From assembly GCF_018069625.1 (NCBI RefSeq), contig NZ_CP072941.1:1674001-1738000 (forward strand): a stretch of 64,000 bases of DNA, read 5' to 3'. Below, one piece after another: positions 9,266 through 17,659 of this stretch (its first letter is position 1; every line of letters begins with the position of its first letter). The notes beneath the pieces are model-generated. The model was given only the letters and a program-made list of their open reading frames with translations, ran no database searches and had not been told where the DNA came from. The stretch is from Streptomyces yatensis (GTDB taxonomy: Bacteria; Actinomycetota; Actinomycetes; Streptomycetales; Streptomycetaceae). A program made the position numbers and the translations under genes.

Positions 9266-10266
9266 CCGTCCTCCAGCTGCTGATCGGCCTGCTGACGCTG
9301 GTCCTCAACGCCTTCTTCGTGGGCGCGGAGTTCGCCCTGATCTCGGTGCGCCGCAGCCAGATCGATCCGCACGCCCAGCAGGGCGACCGGCGGGCGCGGT
9401 CCGTGCTGTGGGCCCTGGAGCACCTCTCGGCGCTGCTGGCCGCGGCCCAGCTCGGGATCACACTGTGCACGCTGGTGCTGGGCGCCGTCGCGGAACCGGC
9501 CATCGCGCATCTGCTGGAGCCGTTCTTCCATGTGGTGGGGCTGCCGCTGGGTCTTGTGCACCCGGTCTCGTTCGTGATCGCGCTGGCCGTGGCCACCTAT
9601 CTGCACATGCTGTTCGGCGAGATGGTGCCGAAGAACGTGGCGCTGGCCGAGCCGGTGCGCACCGTGCTGCTGCTCGGCCCGCCCCTGGTCGCCCTCGCCC
9701 GCACCCTGCGCCCGGTGATCTTCGGGGTGAACTCCTTGGCGAACGGGCTGCTGAAGCTGATGCGCGTGGAGCCCAGGGGCGAGGTCGCGGCGACCTTCTC
9801 CGATGCCGAGCTGGCCCGGATGGTCTCGGACTCCAGCGAGGCCGGGCTGCTGGACGACCGGTCCACCGAGCGGCTGCGGGACGCGCTGGAGCTGGGCCGG
9901 CGGCGGGTGCGGGATGTCGTGCTGCCCATGGAGCGGGTGGTCAAGGCGCAGCTCGGGGTGACCCCCGAGGAGCTGGAACAGCTGGCGGCGCGGACCGGCT
10001 TCTCACGGTTCCCGGTGGTCGACGACTCCGGGCGGATCCTGGGCTATCTGCATGTGAAGGACGCGCTGGACGCACGGCCCCGGGATGTGCCGTTCCGCCC
10101 CGATCAGCTGCGCCCGATCCCCCGGGTGCGGTCCCTTACGCCGCTGGACGACGTGCTCACGGCGATGCGCGACAGCCGCACCCACCTCGCGGCGGTCATC
10201 GGCGCGGACGGACGGCTGGAGGGGCTGGTGACCATGGAGGACGTGCTGCGCGAGCTGGTCGCCTGA
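9262..10266 (+). CDS. Second CNNM-domain/CBS membrane protein
   Basis: A 334-aa paralogue of the preceding gene. It has an N-terminal CNNM membrane domain (LLTLVLNAFFVGAEFALISVRRSQ, then MLFGEMVPKNVALAEP) and two CBS repeats ending in VIGADGRLEGLVTMEDVLRELV. It stops right after the CBS pair and so lacks the C-terminal CorC/HlyC domain that its neighbour has. Tandem long/short CNNM pairs suggest a heteromeric membrane complex. This is an inference from the coupling, not something the sequence proves. Confidence 0.92.
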   Translation: MTVLQLLIGLLTLVLNAFFVGAEFALISVRRSQIDPHAQQGDRRARSVLWALEHLSALLAAAQLGITLCTLVLGAVAEPAIAHLLEPFFHVVGLPLGLVHPVSFVIALAVATYLHMLFGEMVPKNVALAEPVRTVLLLGPPLVALARTLRPVIFGVNSLANGLLKLMRVEPRGEVAATFSDAELARMVSDSSEAGLLDDRSTERLRDALELGRRRVRDVVLPMERVVKAQLGVTPEELEQLAARTGFSRFPVVDDSGRILGYLHVKDALDARPRDVPFRPDQLRPIPRVRSLTPLDDVLTAMRDSRTHLAAVIGADGRLEGLVTMEDVLRELVA

Positions 10267-10328
10267 TCACGTATACGGGCGCGCGCTGTCGTTTCCCGTC
10301 GCGTCCGGTCACTCCCCCTCGTATCCGG

Positions 10329-10583
10329 TCACTCCTCGGTGCGTCTGGACTCATGGGCGATGATGCACTCCTGCCAGTGGGCCAGTGCTTCCTCCCGTCC
10401 CCCGCCGCCCTCCTCGGCCACCGCCACCAGCGCATGGGCGGCCATCGCGGCGAGCCGCACCGCGACCCGGCACGCGTCGCGCATCTCGAGCGGCTCCAGG
10501 AGGGCTGCGGCGCCCTCCCCGTCGTCGGCGAGCGCGGCGGCGACGATGGCCATGGTCGTGCGGTCGCATTCGAAGGCATCCAC
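10329..10583 (-). CDS. Small Ala-rich hypothetical protein
   Basis: Unrecognised protein of about 84 aa if the GTG at 10583 is used, or 74 aa from the ATG at 10553. It is predicted to be helical and acidic (MAIVAAALADDGEGAA, RDACRVAVRLAAMAAHALV, EEALAHWQECIIAHESR), with one Cys. Codon use fits the host and the frame is open further upstream, so the exact start is unresolved and no good ribosome site is seen. It sits tail-to-tail with the CNNM gene. Confidence 0.55.
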   Translation of the reverse strand: MDAFECDRTTMAIVAAALADDGEGAAALLEPLEMRDACRVAVRLAAMAAHALVAVAEEGGGGREEALAHWQECIIAHESRRTEE

Positions 10584-10675
10584 GTCGACCAGACTGCCCC
10601 GCCACGCGGCGCGCGGAACCCCGCGCGGTCCAAGCGGGCCAACCGGAGGGCATCGCCCGGACGGCCCCACGAGGC

Positions 10676-10918
10676 TCAGTGGCGAGGGCCCGGGGCGGTT
10701 CCGGGACCGGGACGTGTGCCCATCGGGTCGTAGCGGAAGATCACGTACTCGACCCGGCCGATGGCCTTGGTGCGGTTCGTCCGCCGGTACAGCTCCGGTG
10801 GCCGGAAGATGTTGTCGTCGTAGATGTCCGCGCCGGGCTCCACATTCCAGCTGGCGGTCGTCCCGTTCCGCGCCCCGCCCTCGAAGTAGATGTGGGTCAT
10901 CGCCATGCGGCTCATCAT
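10676..10918 (-). CDS. Small conserved-looking hypothetical protein
   Basis: An 80-aa protein with balanced, non-repetitive composition (THIYFEGGARNGTTASWNVE, DIYDDNIFRPPELYRRTNRT, RVEYVIFRYDPMGTRP), which argues that it is real rather than an antisense artefact. Four in-frame ATGs (10918, 10915, 10906, 10900) compete and none has a strong ribosome site. It is divergent from the SGNH hydrolase gene 55 bp away. The function is unknown. Confidence 0.6.
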   Translation of the reverse strand: MMSRMAMTHIYFEGGARNGTTASWNVEPGADIYDDNIFRPPELYRRTNRTKAIGRVEYVIFRYDPMGTRPGPGTAPGPRH

Positions 10919-10972
10919 GCTCGTGGTCGGCGGTCAACGCAGCCCGCACACCGGGATAGGATCGCCTGCGCC

Positions 10973-11743
10973 ATGCAGACGAACATCACCTACAGCAGTT
11001 TTGTCGCGGTCGGCGACTCCTTCACCGAAGGCATGTCGGACCGGCTCCCCGACGGTACCTACCGAGGCTGGGCGGATCTGCTCGCCGGGCGGCTCGCGGC
11101 CCACAGCCCCGGCTTCCGCTACGCCAACCTCGCGGTCCGCGGCAAGCTGATCGGGCAGATCGTCGAGGAGCAGACGGGCCCGGCGGCGGCCATGGGCGCC
11201 GATCTGGTGACCCTGGTCGGCGGGCTGAACGATGTGCTGCGGCCCAACTGCGATGTGGGCCGGGTGTGCGCCCTGCTGGAGGAGGCCGTCGAGCGGCTGG
11301 CGCCCACCTGCAAGCGGCTGGTGCTGATGCGCAGCCCGGGGCGGCGCGGGCCGGTGTTCGCGCGGTTCGAGCCACGGATGGAGCGGCTGTTCTCGGTCAT
11401 CGACGAGCTGGGCGCTCGGCATGACGCGACCGTCGTGGACCTGTTCGCCTCCCAGGCCGTCGGGGACCCTCGGATGTGGGACGAGGACCGGCTGCATCTG
11501 AACGCCGAGGGGCACCGGCGGGTCGCCGAGGCCGTATGGCAGGCGCTGGGCCATGAGCCGGAGGCCGACTGGGACGCGCCCCTGCCGCCCCCGGTGCCCG
11601 TCGGCTGGATAGCCCGCCGCACCTCGGACGTGCGGTTCGCCCGCCAGCACCTCGGGCCGTGGATCGGCAGGCGGCTGACCGGCCGCTCCTCGGGTGACGG
11701 GCGCGCCCCCAAGCGGGCCGAGCTGCTGCCGTACGAGGACTGA
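10973..11743 (+). CDS. SGNH/GDSL family hydrolase
   Basis: A 256-aa esterase/lipase-type hydrolase. The catalytic Ser block is VAVGDSFTEG (GDS at residues 14-16), block III is the VTLVGGLNDVLRP segment (GxND), and block V is WDEDRLHLNAEGH near residue 171, providing the Asp/His pair. There is no signal peptide, so a cytoplasmic enzyme is likely. The C-terminal 50 residues are Pro/Arg-rich and not part of the SGNH core. The substrate is unknown. Confidence 0.9.
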   Translation: MQTNITYSSFVAVGDSFTEGMSDRLPDGTYRGWADLLAGRLAAHSPGFRYANLAVRGKLIGQIVEEQTGPAAAMGADLVTLVGGLNDVLRPNCDVGRVCALLEEAVERLAPTCKRLVLMRSPGRRGPVFARFEPRMERLFSVIDELGARHDATVVDLFASQAVGDPRMWDEDRLHLNAEGHRRVAEAVWQALGHEPEADWDAPLPPPVPVGWIARRTSDVRFARQHLGPWIGRRLTGRSSGDGRAPKRAELLPYED

Positions 11744-11851
11744 TCCGCAGCTCACGCATCACTGATCTACAGGGCCCGCGCCCCGGGCCCTGCGCAGGCG
11801 TCCCTCGGCCACCGGTCTGGCCTGCGAGGACGGCCAGTAGACTCTGTGCAC

Positions 11852-13285
11852 GTGACTGGTAAGCCGCGCATTCCGAACGTCCTGGCCAACCGCTACGCCT
11901 CCGCGGAGCTGGCCGTCCTCTGGTCCCCCGAGTACAAGGTGACGCTGGAGCGGCGGCTGTGGCTCGCCGTGCTGCGCGCCCAGAAGGACCTCGGAATCGA
12001 GGTGCCGGACGCCGCCCTCGCCGACTACGAGCGGGTTCTGGAGACCGTCGACCTGGCCTCGATCGCCGAGCGCGAGAAGGTCACCCGGCACGATGTGAAG
12101 GCCCGGATCGAGGAGTTCAACGCCCTCGCCGGCCATGAGCACGTCCACAAGGGCATGACCTCCCGCGACCTCACCGAGAACGTGGAGCAGCTCCAGATCC
12201 GGCTCTCCCTGGAGCTGGTACGGGACCGTACGGTCGCGGTGCTGGCCCGGCTCGGCAAGCTGGCCGCCGACCACGCCGAGCTGGTGATGGCCGGCCGGTC
12301 GCACAACGTGGCGGCGCAGGCCACCACGCTCGGCAAGCGGTTCGCCACCGCGGCGGACGAGCTGCTGGTGGCGTACGGGCGGCTGGAGGACCTGCTGGGC
12401 CGCTATCCGCTGCGGGGCATCAAGGGCCCGGTCGGCACCGCGCAGGACATGCTGGACCTGCTCGGGGGCGATGCGGAGAAGCTGGCGGAGCTGGAGCGGC
12501 GGGTCGCCGCCCACCTCGGCTTCGCGCAGGCGTTCACCTCCGTCGGCCAGGTCTATCCGCGCTCGCTGGACTACGACGTCGTCACCGCGCTGGTGCAGCT
12601 CGCCGCGGCCCCGTCCTCGCTGGCCAAGACCATCCGGCTGATGGCCGGACACGAGCTGGTGACCGAGGGCTTCAAGCCCGGCCAGGTCGGCTCGTCCGCG
12701 ATGCCGCACAAGATGAACACCCGCTCCTGCGAGCGCGTCAACGGCCTCGCCGTGATCCTGCGCGGCTACGCCTCGATGACCGGGGAGCTGGCGGGCGACC
12801 AGTGGAACGAGGGCGATGTCTCCTGCTCGGTGGTGCGCCGGGTCGCGCTGCCGGACGCGTTCTTCGCCTTCGACGGGCTGCTGGAGACCTTCCTGACCGT
12901 GCTCGACGAGTTCGGCGCCTTCCCCGCCGTCGTCGCCCGTGAGCTGGACCGCTACCTGCCCTTCCTCGCCACGACGAAGGTGCTGATGGGGGCCGTACGG
13001 GCCGGAGTGGGCCGCGAGGTCGCCCATGAGGCGATCAAGGAGAACGCGGTGGCCGCGGCGCTGGCGATGCGCGAGCGGGGCGCCGAGCGCAATGAGCTGC
13101 TCGACTCGCTCGCCGCCGATGAGCGCATCCCGCTGGACCGGGCCGGTCTCGACGCGCTGATGGACGACAAGCTCTCCTTCACGGGCGCGGCCGCGAACCA
13201 GGTCGGCGCGGTGGTCGCCCGCATCGAGGAGATCGTCAAGGAACGCCCGGCGGCCGCCGCCTACACCCCCGGCTCGATTCTCTGA
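11852..13285 (+). CDS. purB: Adenylosuccinate lyase
   Basis: Purine biosynthesis enzyme that cleaves SAICAR and adenylosuccinate, releasing fumarate. The 477-aa protein carries the fumarase/aspartase superfamily signature SSAMPHKMN (about residue 281 on), plus TSRDLTENVEQLQ and AGRSHNVAAQATT with the catalytic His residues. Two in-frame GTGs (11846, 11852) are possible. The second gives the usual N-terminus (TGKPRIPNVLANRY). A -10-like TAGACT ends at 11843 and would place transcription initiation at about that GTG, suggesting a leaderless mRNA. It is followed 8 bp later by mug. Confidence 0.95.
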   Translation: MTGKPRIPNVLANRYASAELAVLWSPEYKVTLERRLWLAVLRAQKDLGIEVPDAALADYERVLETVDLASIAEREKVTRHDVKARIEEFNALAGHEHVHKGMTSRDLTENVEQLQIRLSLELVRDRTVAVLARLGKLAADHAELVMAGRSHNVAAQATTLGKRFATAADELLVAYGRLEDLLGRYPLRGIKGPVGTAQDMLDLLGGDAEKLAELERRVAAHLGFAQAFTSVGQVYPRSLDYDVVTALVQLAAAPSSLAKTIRLMAGHELVTEGFKPGQVGSSAMPHKMNTRSCERVNGLAVILRGYASMTGELAGDQWNEGDVSCSVVRRVALPDAFFAFDGLLETFLTVLDEFGAFPAVVARELDRYLPFLATTKVLMGAVRAGVGREVAHEAIKENAVAAALAMRERGAERNELLDSLAADERIPLDRAGLDALMDDKLSFTGAAANQVGAVVARIEEIVKERPAAAAYTPGSIL

Positions 13286-13293
13286 CGCCGGCG

Positions 13294-13836
13294 ATGACCC
13301 CCGCCGAACTGGAGGCCGCCCGCGACCGCCTCGTCCCCGATGTGGTCGGGGACGGTCTGCGGGTGCTCTTCTGCGGTATCAACCCCGGGCTGATGACGGC
13401 CGCCACCGGCCACCACTTCGCCCGCCCGGGCAACCGCTTCTGGCCCGCGCTGCACGCTTCGGGCTTCACCCCGCGACAGTTGCATCCGTCCGAGCAGTCG
13501 CAGCTGGTGCGCTACGGCCTGGGCATCACCAATGTGGTCGCGCGCGCCAGTGCGCGGGCCGATGAGCTGAGCGACGAGGAGTACCGGGAGGGCGGCCGGA
13601 TCCTGGCGGAGAAGGTGCTCCGGCTGCGTCCGCGCTGGCTGGCGGTGGCGGGGGTCACCGCCTACCGGGTCGCGTTCGGCGACAAGAAGGCGAAGATCGG
13701 CCCGCAGACGCGCACGATAGGTGACACCCGCATCTGGGCCCTGCCGAACCCCAGCGGGCTCAACGCGCACTGGACGCTGCCCGCCATGGCGGAGGAGTAC
13801 GGCCGCCTGCGCGCTGCCGCCGAGGCCGACGGCTAG
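13294..13836 (+). CDS. mug: Mismatch-specific (G/U) DNA glycosylase, Mug/TDG type
   Basis: Base-excision repair enzyme of the uracil-DNA glycosylase superfamily, removing U or modified bases opposite G. The 180-aa protein has the family-2 active-site motif GINPGL (residues 28-33), the RPGNRFWPALHASGF segment, and the second motif LPNPSGLNAHW. It starts 8 bp after purB and is probably cotranscribed with it. It is the last core-like gene before the accessory block. Confidence 0.93.
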   Translation: MTPAELEAARDRLVPDVVGDGLRVLFCGINPGLMTAATGHHFARPGNRFWPALHASGFTPRQLHPSEQSQLVRYGLGITNVVARASARADELSDEEYREGGRILAEKVLRLRPRWLAVAGVTAYRVAFGDKKAKIGPQTRTIGDTRIWALPNPSGLNAHWTLPAMAEEYGRLRAAAEADG

Positions 13837-14074
13837 AGGACACCAGAGCCCGAGGGAGGGGAGTCATATCGCCTCCTCCTCTCCGACCTCCCTTGCGACC
13901 CATCGGATGATCTTGCACGTGAGAAGCGGCTGATCGCGACAGGCGGTCGGCTAGTCCGCGTAAATGGTCTTGTAGCGCGTGATGCCCCTAACTTTCCTGA
14001 TGGGTCGCGGGAATCCTGCTTGTCCTGAGCTGGCCGTAAGTGTGATCCTTCCTATGAACGCGGAGGACGCACGA
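13837..14074. other. Junction region left of the accessory block
   Basis: A gene-free stretch between mug and the DUF3644 gene. A purine/pyrimidine dyad (GGGAGGGGAG facing CTCCTCCTCTCC, 13855-13886) could act as the mug terminator. On the minus strand, a 25-codon tail (13866-13945) reads LLTCKIIRWVAREVGEEEAI and then a stop. This looks protein-like but has no start, so it may be the remnant of a gene cut when the island arrived. No tRNA or integrase is visible here. Confidence 0.35.
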
Positions 14075-15181
14075 ATGGCATACGCCCGTTGGCACCACAT
14101 CCTCATGGAGTCGCAGCGCCACGCGCTGAAGGCAGTTGACGAGTGGAACTGCTCAAGCGGCAACTACTCCGACTTCCTCACACACATGCACAAGGCATGG
14201 CACTACCTGCTTCACGCGGAGTTCCACAAAGCGAAGATCGACTACCACTACAAGGACCCGAAGACCGGTCGATACATCTTGATCGACGGAGAGCCGAAGG
14301 CGTGGGACCTGGAGTGGTGCCTGAAGCAGCGCTACACCAACAGTGCCAACCCCGTGCGATTGAACGTCGAGCTCTTCGTGGCACTCCGCAACAAGGTGGA
14401 GCATCGGTACGAGCACAACCTGAAGATCGCCACAGGTGGCAAGGCGCAGGCGCTCGTCATGAACTACGAACAGGAGATGGTGGCGCACTTCGGCCCCTCC
14501 TTCAGCCTTGCCGATCGGCTCCGCTTCCCGATCGCCCTCCAGACGCTCACCGCCGAGGGGCGCGAGCAGCTCCAGGACGCGGCGAAGAAGCTGCCGAGGA
14601 AGACCCGCGACCTGGTGGCGAAGTTCGAGGCGGCCATCGACTCGGACATACTGGATGATCTGAAGTACGACTACCGGGTGCGGCTGCTGCCCATCGTCGG
14701 CAAGAAGACGGATGCCGACCTGGCGGTCAACTTCGTCAACTTGGACGAGTTGACCGCCGGCGAGCGCGCGGTCATGACCAAGGCGGGTCGTACTGGGACG
14801 GTCATCACCAAGGTGAAGCACGTCGAGACGATGAACCCGGCGAAGCTCCGCGCGTCGGACGTGGCCAAGCGCGTTGAGGCCGAGCTGCCATTTCACTTCA
14901 GTCTCCATGGCGATCACACCGAGATGTGGCGGCGGTTCGGCGTTCGCCCCGCCGCCGATGCTCCCGACCCGCGCCTCACCGTCGCCAAATACTGCATCTA
15001 CGACGAACCGGTCAACACTTACCTGTACACGGACGCCTGGGTAAAGAAGATCATCAAGGGGATCGGCACGGTCGAGAAGTACCGCAAGTTCTTCGGCAAG
15101 GAGCCGCGCATGAAGAAGGTGACCACCTTGCCGAGGCAGGCAGACCCCGCGCACGAGCGCCCCGTCGGGAAGACTGCCTGA
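14075..15181 (+). CDS. DUF3644-type protein with R-x4-H motif
   Basis: A 368-aa protein resembling the DUF3644 family, found in accessory and defence regions. The N-terminal third is helical (MESQRHALKAVDEWN, MHKAWHYLLHAEFHKAKID) and ends in VALRNKVEHRYE. Arg105 and His110 there form an R-x4-H motif with Asn after the Arg, as in HEPN ribonucleases. The middle is acidic and helical, and the C-terminus is basic (KKVTTLPRQ). The start at 14075 is preferred because GGAGG lies 8 bp upstream. Codon use is less G/C-extreme than in mug or purB. RNase activity is inference. Confidence 0.7.
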   Translation: MAYARWHHILMESQRHALKAVDEWNCSSGNYSDFLTHMHKAWHYLLHAEFHKAKIDYHYKDPKTGRYILIDGEPKAWDLEWCLKQRYTNSANPVRLNVELFVALRNKVEHRYEHNLKIATGGKAQALVMNYEQEMVAHFGPSFSLADRLRFPIALQTLTAEGREQLQDAAKKLPRKTRDLVAKFEAAIDSDILDDLKYDYRVRLLPIVGKKTDADLAVNFVNLDELTAGERAVMTKAGRTGTVITKVKHVETMNPAKLRASDVAKRVEAELPFHFSLHGDHTEMWRRFGVRPAADAPDPRLTVAKYCIYDEPVNTYLYTDAWVKKIIKGIGTVEKYRKFFGKEPRMKKVTTLPRQADPAHERPVGKTA

Positions 15182-15200
15182 CCTCGTGGAGGGGCTGCGC

Positions 15201-15920
15201 CTACCGCGCAGCCCTCCGGCGCGCCAGCACCGGAATCGCCTTGATCTTCTCAAGTGTGAGGTCATCCCACACCAAGCCGCGTGGCCGTCGGCGGTTGGGG
15301 CAGGGGATTACGGTGTCCGGCGTGACGATGTAGTCCACGGAGAAGTCGTGCTCCGTCTCGGGGATGTCGTCCTCGATGATCTGGAGCTCATGCACGGGCG
15401 CAACGATCACCGTCTTCTCAGTTACCAGGCCGGCTTCGATAAGAAGCGCCACTTCAAGGTCGGAGTACCCGGCACCCTTGCCGATGCGAGCACCGGAACG
15501 GTTCACGGCCACGCTGCCGCAGACAACGATGTCGATCGGCTCGACCTCTTCAACGCCGACGCGCCGGGCAACCTGGGCCGCACCCTTCTTCTCGGCGACC
15601 TCCTCGGGCGGGAGTGTCAGGCTCTCGGGGTCGAGCAAGTAGAACGGCTGCGGACTAGCCATCCTCGGAACGGCCATGTAGACCCGCTTACCGTCTTTGA
15701 GAGCGCGGACGCGCACCGGAAGCTGTGCCCAGTCAGGGTTGGCCTTGACGGTCGTCGCCGGCCGCCATTCACCCAGACCGGCCAGTTGCTCGGCTGTCCC
15801 ATCAGTTCCGTAAAAGCCTGGGATCTTTCCGTATGAGTCGGCCGGTGCGCCGCCGCCGTCAATGAGTCGTCGCCACACCCGCTCGCGTACGGCCTGCTTG
15901 GCCTGGTCGATGTCCGTCAC
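15201..15920 (-). CDS. 5-formyltetrahydrofolate cyclo-ligase-like protein
   Basis: A 239-aa MTHFS-family protein. MTHFS converts 5-formyl-THF to methenyl-THF using ATP. Family marks are the glycine-rich substrate/ATP loop RIGKGAGYSDLEVALL, the preceding DIVVCGSVAVNRSG, the conserved VPRM segment and the C-terminal VDYIVTPDTVIPCP. It is shorter on strongly basic N-terminal ATP-binding residues than housekeeping enzymes. It starts 12 bp downstream of a XRE regulator, so it is probably cotranscribed with it. As an island-borne copy it may be a folate-related accessory enzyme rather than the housekeeping one. Confidence 0.8.
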   Translation of the reverse strand: MTDIDQAKQAVRERVWRRLIDGGGAPADSYGKIPGFYGTDGTAEQLAGLGEWRPATTVKANPDWAQLPVRVRALKDGKRVYMAVPRMASPQPFYLLDPESLTLPPEEVAEKKGAAQVARRVGVEEVEPIDIVVCGSVAVNRSGARIGKGAGYSDLEVALLIEAGLVTEKTVIVAPVHELQIIEDDIPETEHDFSVDYIVTPDTVIPCPNRRRPRGLVWDDLTLEKIKAIPVLARRRAAR

Positions 15921-15932
15921 GCCCCACCTATT

Positions 15933-17096
15933 CTATATGGCCATGAGGGCAAGCAGCCTTTCGTTGATCTCCTGCGCCCACGGCTCGTTCCTCCACTGCC
16001 GCAGTTCCCGCCCGGCAGAGAACGCCAGATTAAGACCGCCTCCGCCGCGCGTCAGCTCGACGGCATCAATGGTGCGGTGCATGACGCTCGCCGCCTCGTC
16101 CAGCTTGCTTTGGCGGATGAGCGCCAAGGCCAGGTTGCCCAACACGATGGCTTGGCTCTTCTTCTTGGACGCCAGCGCCCGCGAGGTCATATGGAGGATA
16201 GGTTCGGCCCGTTCCGGTAGGTCGAGGAACAGGTAACACGATCCAGCGAGCCGATTGAACTCATTGACTGTGCAGTACGGCGCAGCCACGTCGTCAGAGT
16301 GGATGCGGTCGAACTGACTCTCGGCCTTCTTCAGCGCCTCCTCGCACTCGGTAAGCGCGCCGGTCATGGCGTACCCCTCGGCGACATGAAGAAGCGAAAG
16401 ACCAGTCAGCGACGGGCTGACCGGTTTGGCGGCCTCGGCGGCTTGCTCGGCGAGCGTCACGCCTCGCGTCGGGTTCTTCTCACCATAGAGCGCAACGAAG
16501 CTCATGCGCAGCGTCGCGTACGCCTCGGTCGCAGGGTCGTGGGCGTGCTTCGCTGCATCGACCGCTTCTTTGAAGTACAGGATCGGCACATGGTGGTCAC
16601 GACGCTGGCTGACGTCCCAGATCAGTTGCCCCATGAACGTCGCGGAGTCGGCTTCGACCGCGTAGAGAGCACGCCGCACCCGAGGGTTGGTGGCGTTCTC
16701 ACGAAGGAAGCGCACTTGACCGTGAAGCTGACCGGCCAGACCAAGCAGCGCTGTCGACGCCTCTTGGTCATAGGACTCATCCAGCTTGCGCAGCTGCTCG
16801 TGAAGGTAGGCGACAACCATGAGGTCGGCTGAGCCCGGGTTTTCCAGGGCATACGTCATCCGCTCACTGAGCCGAACGTCGGTGGCAGTCACGTCGGCCA
16901 GGAGCGCTTGAAGTTCTTGACTCGACACCTTGAGCGCGCGCGCCAGATTTGGCCGTATCCAAGCTTGGGGCTCCGTGTCGGCGCTCTCCCAGCGACCTAC
17001 CGTTGAACGCTCGACGCCTAGATACTCGGCAAGCCCCTCCTGCGTGAAGCCTGCCGCTTTGCGACGTTGAGCTAGGCGTATGCGCTTCGCTGCCAT
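15933..17096 (-). CDS. XRE-type regulator with TPR-like C-terminal domain
   Basis: A 387-aa transcriptional regulator. A helix-turn-helix spans about residues 6-60 (RRKAAGFTQEGLAEYLGVER, TVGRWESADTEPQ). The rest is a helical repeat domain (for example YFKEAVDAAKHAHDPATEAY, LIRQSKLDEAASVMHRTIDA), as in streptomycete XRE proteins that sense peptides or partner proteins. GGAAGGA precedes the ATG at 17096. It is divergent from the recombinase-like/ATPase pair 218 bp away and upstream of the MTHFS-like gene. A second regulator of the same build lies at 57134-58315. Confidence 0.87.
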   Translation of the reverse strand: MAAKRIRLAQRRKAAGFTQEGLAEYLGVERSTVGRWESADTEPQAWIRPNLARALKVSSQELQALLADVTATDVRLSERMTYALENPGSADLMVVAYLHEQLRKLDESYDQEASTALLGLAGQLHGQVRFLRENATNPRVRRALYAVEADSATFMGQLIWDVSQRRDHHVPILYFKEAVDAAKHAHDPATEAYATLRMSFVALYGEKNPTRGVTLAEQAAEAAKPVSPSLTGLSLLHVAEGYAMTGALTECEEALKKAESQFDRIHSDDVAAPYCTVNEFNRLAGSCYLFLDLPERAEPILHMTSRALASKKKSQAIVLGNLALALIRQSKLDEAASVMHRTIDAVELTRGGGGLNLAFSAGRELRQWRNEPWAQEINERLLALMAI

Positions 17097-17314
17097 CGCC
17101 CATCCTTCCGGTACATGGGGCGAGTTACCACCGTAGCGGCGCACGGGACATCTGCGCAGGCCAGACCTAGGAATGCCACACGGATGCGTCATACGTGCAG
17201 CACCTTTGCTGTGGTGTGGTGCAGGTTAAACCGCTTCTCTGGCTGGGAGGTCGGCGGGCGGATAGAACCCCCGGGCCACCGCTCGCCAACCGTTCCAGTC
17301 CCCCGGAGGAGCGG

Positions 17315-17659
17315 ATGCCACCTGCCATGTTCGGCTACATGCGGCTTGCCGTAAGTGACGACCCAAACGAAAACGAAACGACCCAACGGGAGTTGGCGAC
17401 CTACGCCACCCGCGAGGGATTCGAGCTGGAGCGGCTGTTCATCGAGCGGCTCGACGCCCGTGATGAGTCGGCCTTTTTCGCCTTGGTCGAGGCGCTCAAG
17501 ACCGACGACGTCAAGGACGTGATTGTGCCGTCCTTGTGGCACTTCGCCAGGCTGCCCGGTCTGCAAACTGCAATGCGTGACCACATCGAACGCGAGCTGG
17601 GCGCGCGGCTGTGGGTCATCCAAAGCACCCTCGCACAGCCGAAGGGTGCTGCGTCATGA
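17315..17659 (+). CDS. Recombinase-like (resolvase N-domain) small protein
   Basis: A 114-aa protein resembling the catalytic domain of serine recombinases: MFGYMRLAVSDDPNENETTQ corresponds to the start of the domain, and IVPSLWHFARLPGL to its conserved helix. The nucleophile region is altered (YMRLAVSDD instead of Y-x-R-V-S), and the second-site Arg-rich motif is incomplete. There is no C-terminal DNA-binding domain, so strand exchange is unlikely. GGAGG lies 5 bp before the ATG at 17315. Its stop overlaps the start of the ATPase gene (ATGA), implying a joint role. Confidence 0.65.
   Translation: MPPAMFGYMRLAVSDDPNENETTQRELATYATREGFELERLFIERLDARDESAFFALVEALKTDDVKDVIVPSLWHFARLPGLQTAMRDHIERELGARLWVIQSTLAQPKGAAS

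Noticed and set aside
10267..10733. Extension of the second CNNM protein or a rightward gene over 10.3-10.7 kb.
   Set aside because: The CNNM frame stops at 10266, and the rightward frames there are Arg/Ser-rich shadows of the leftward small proteins.
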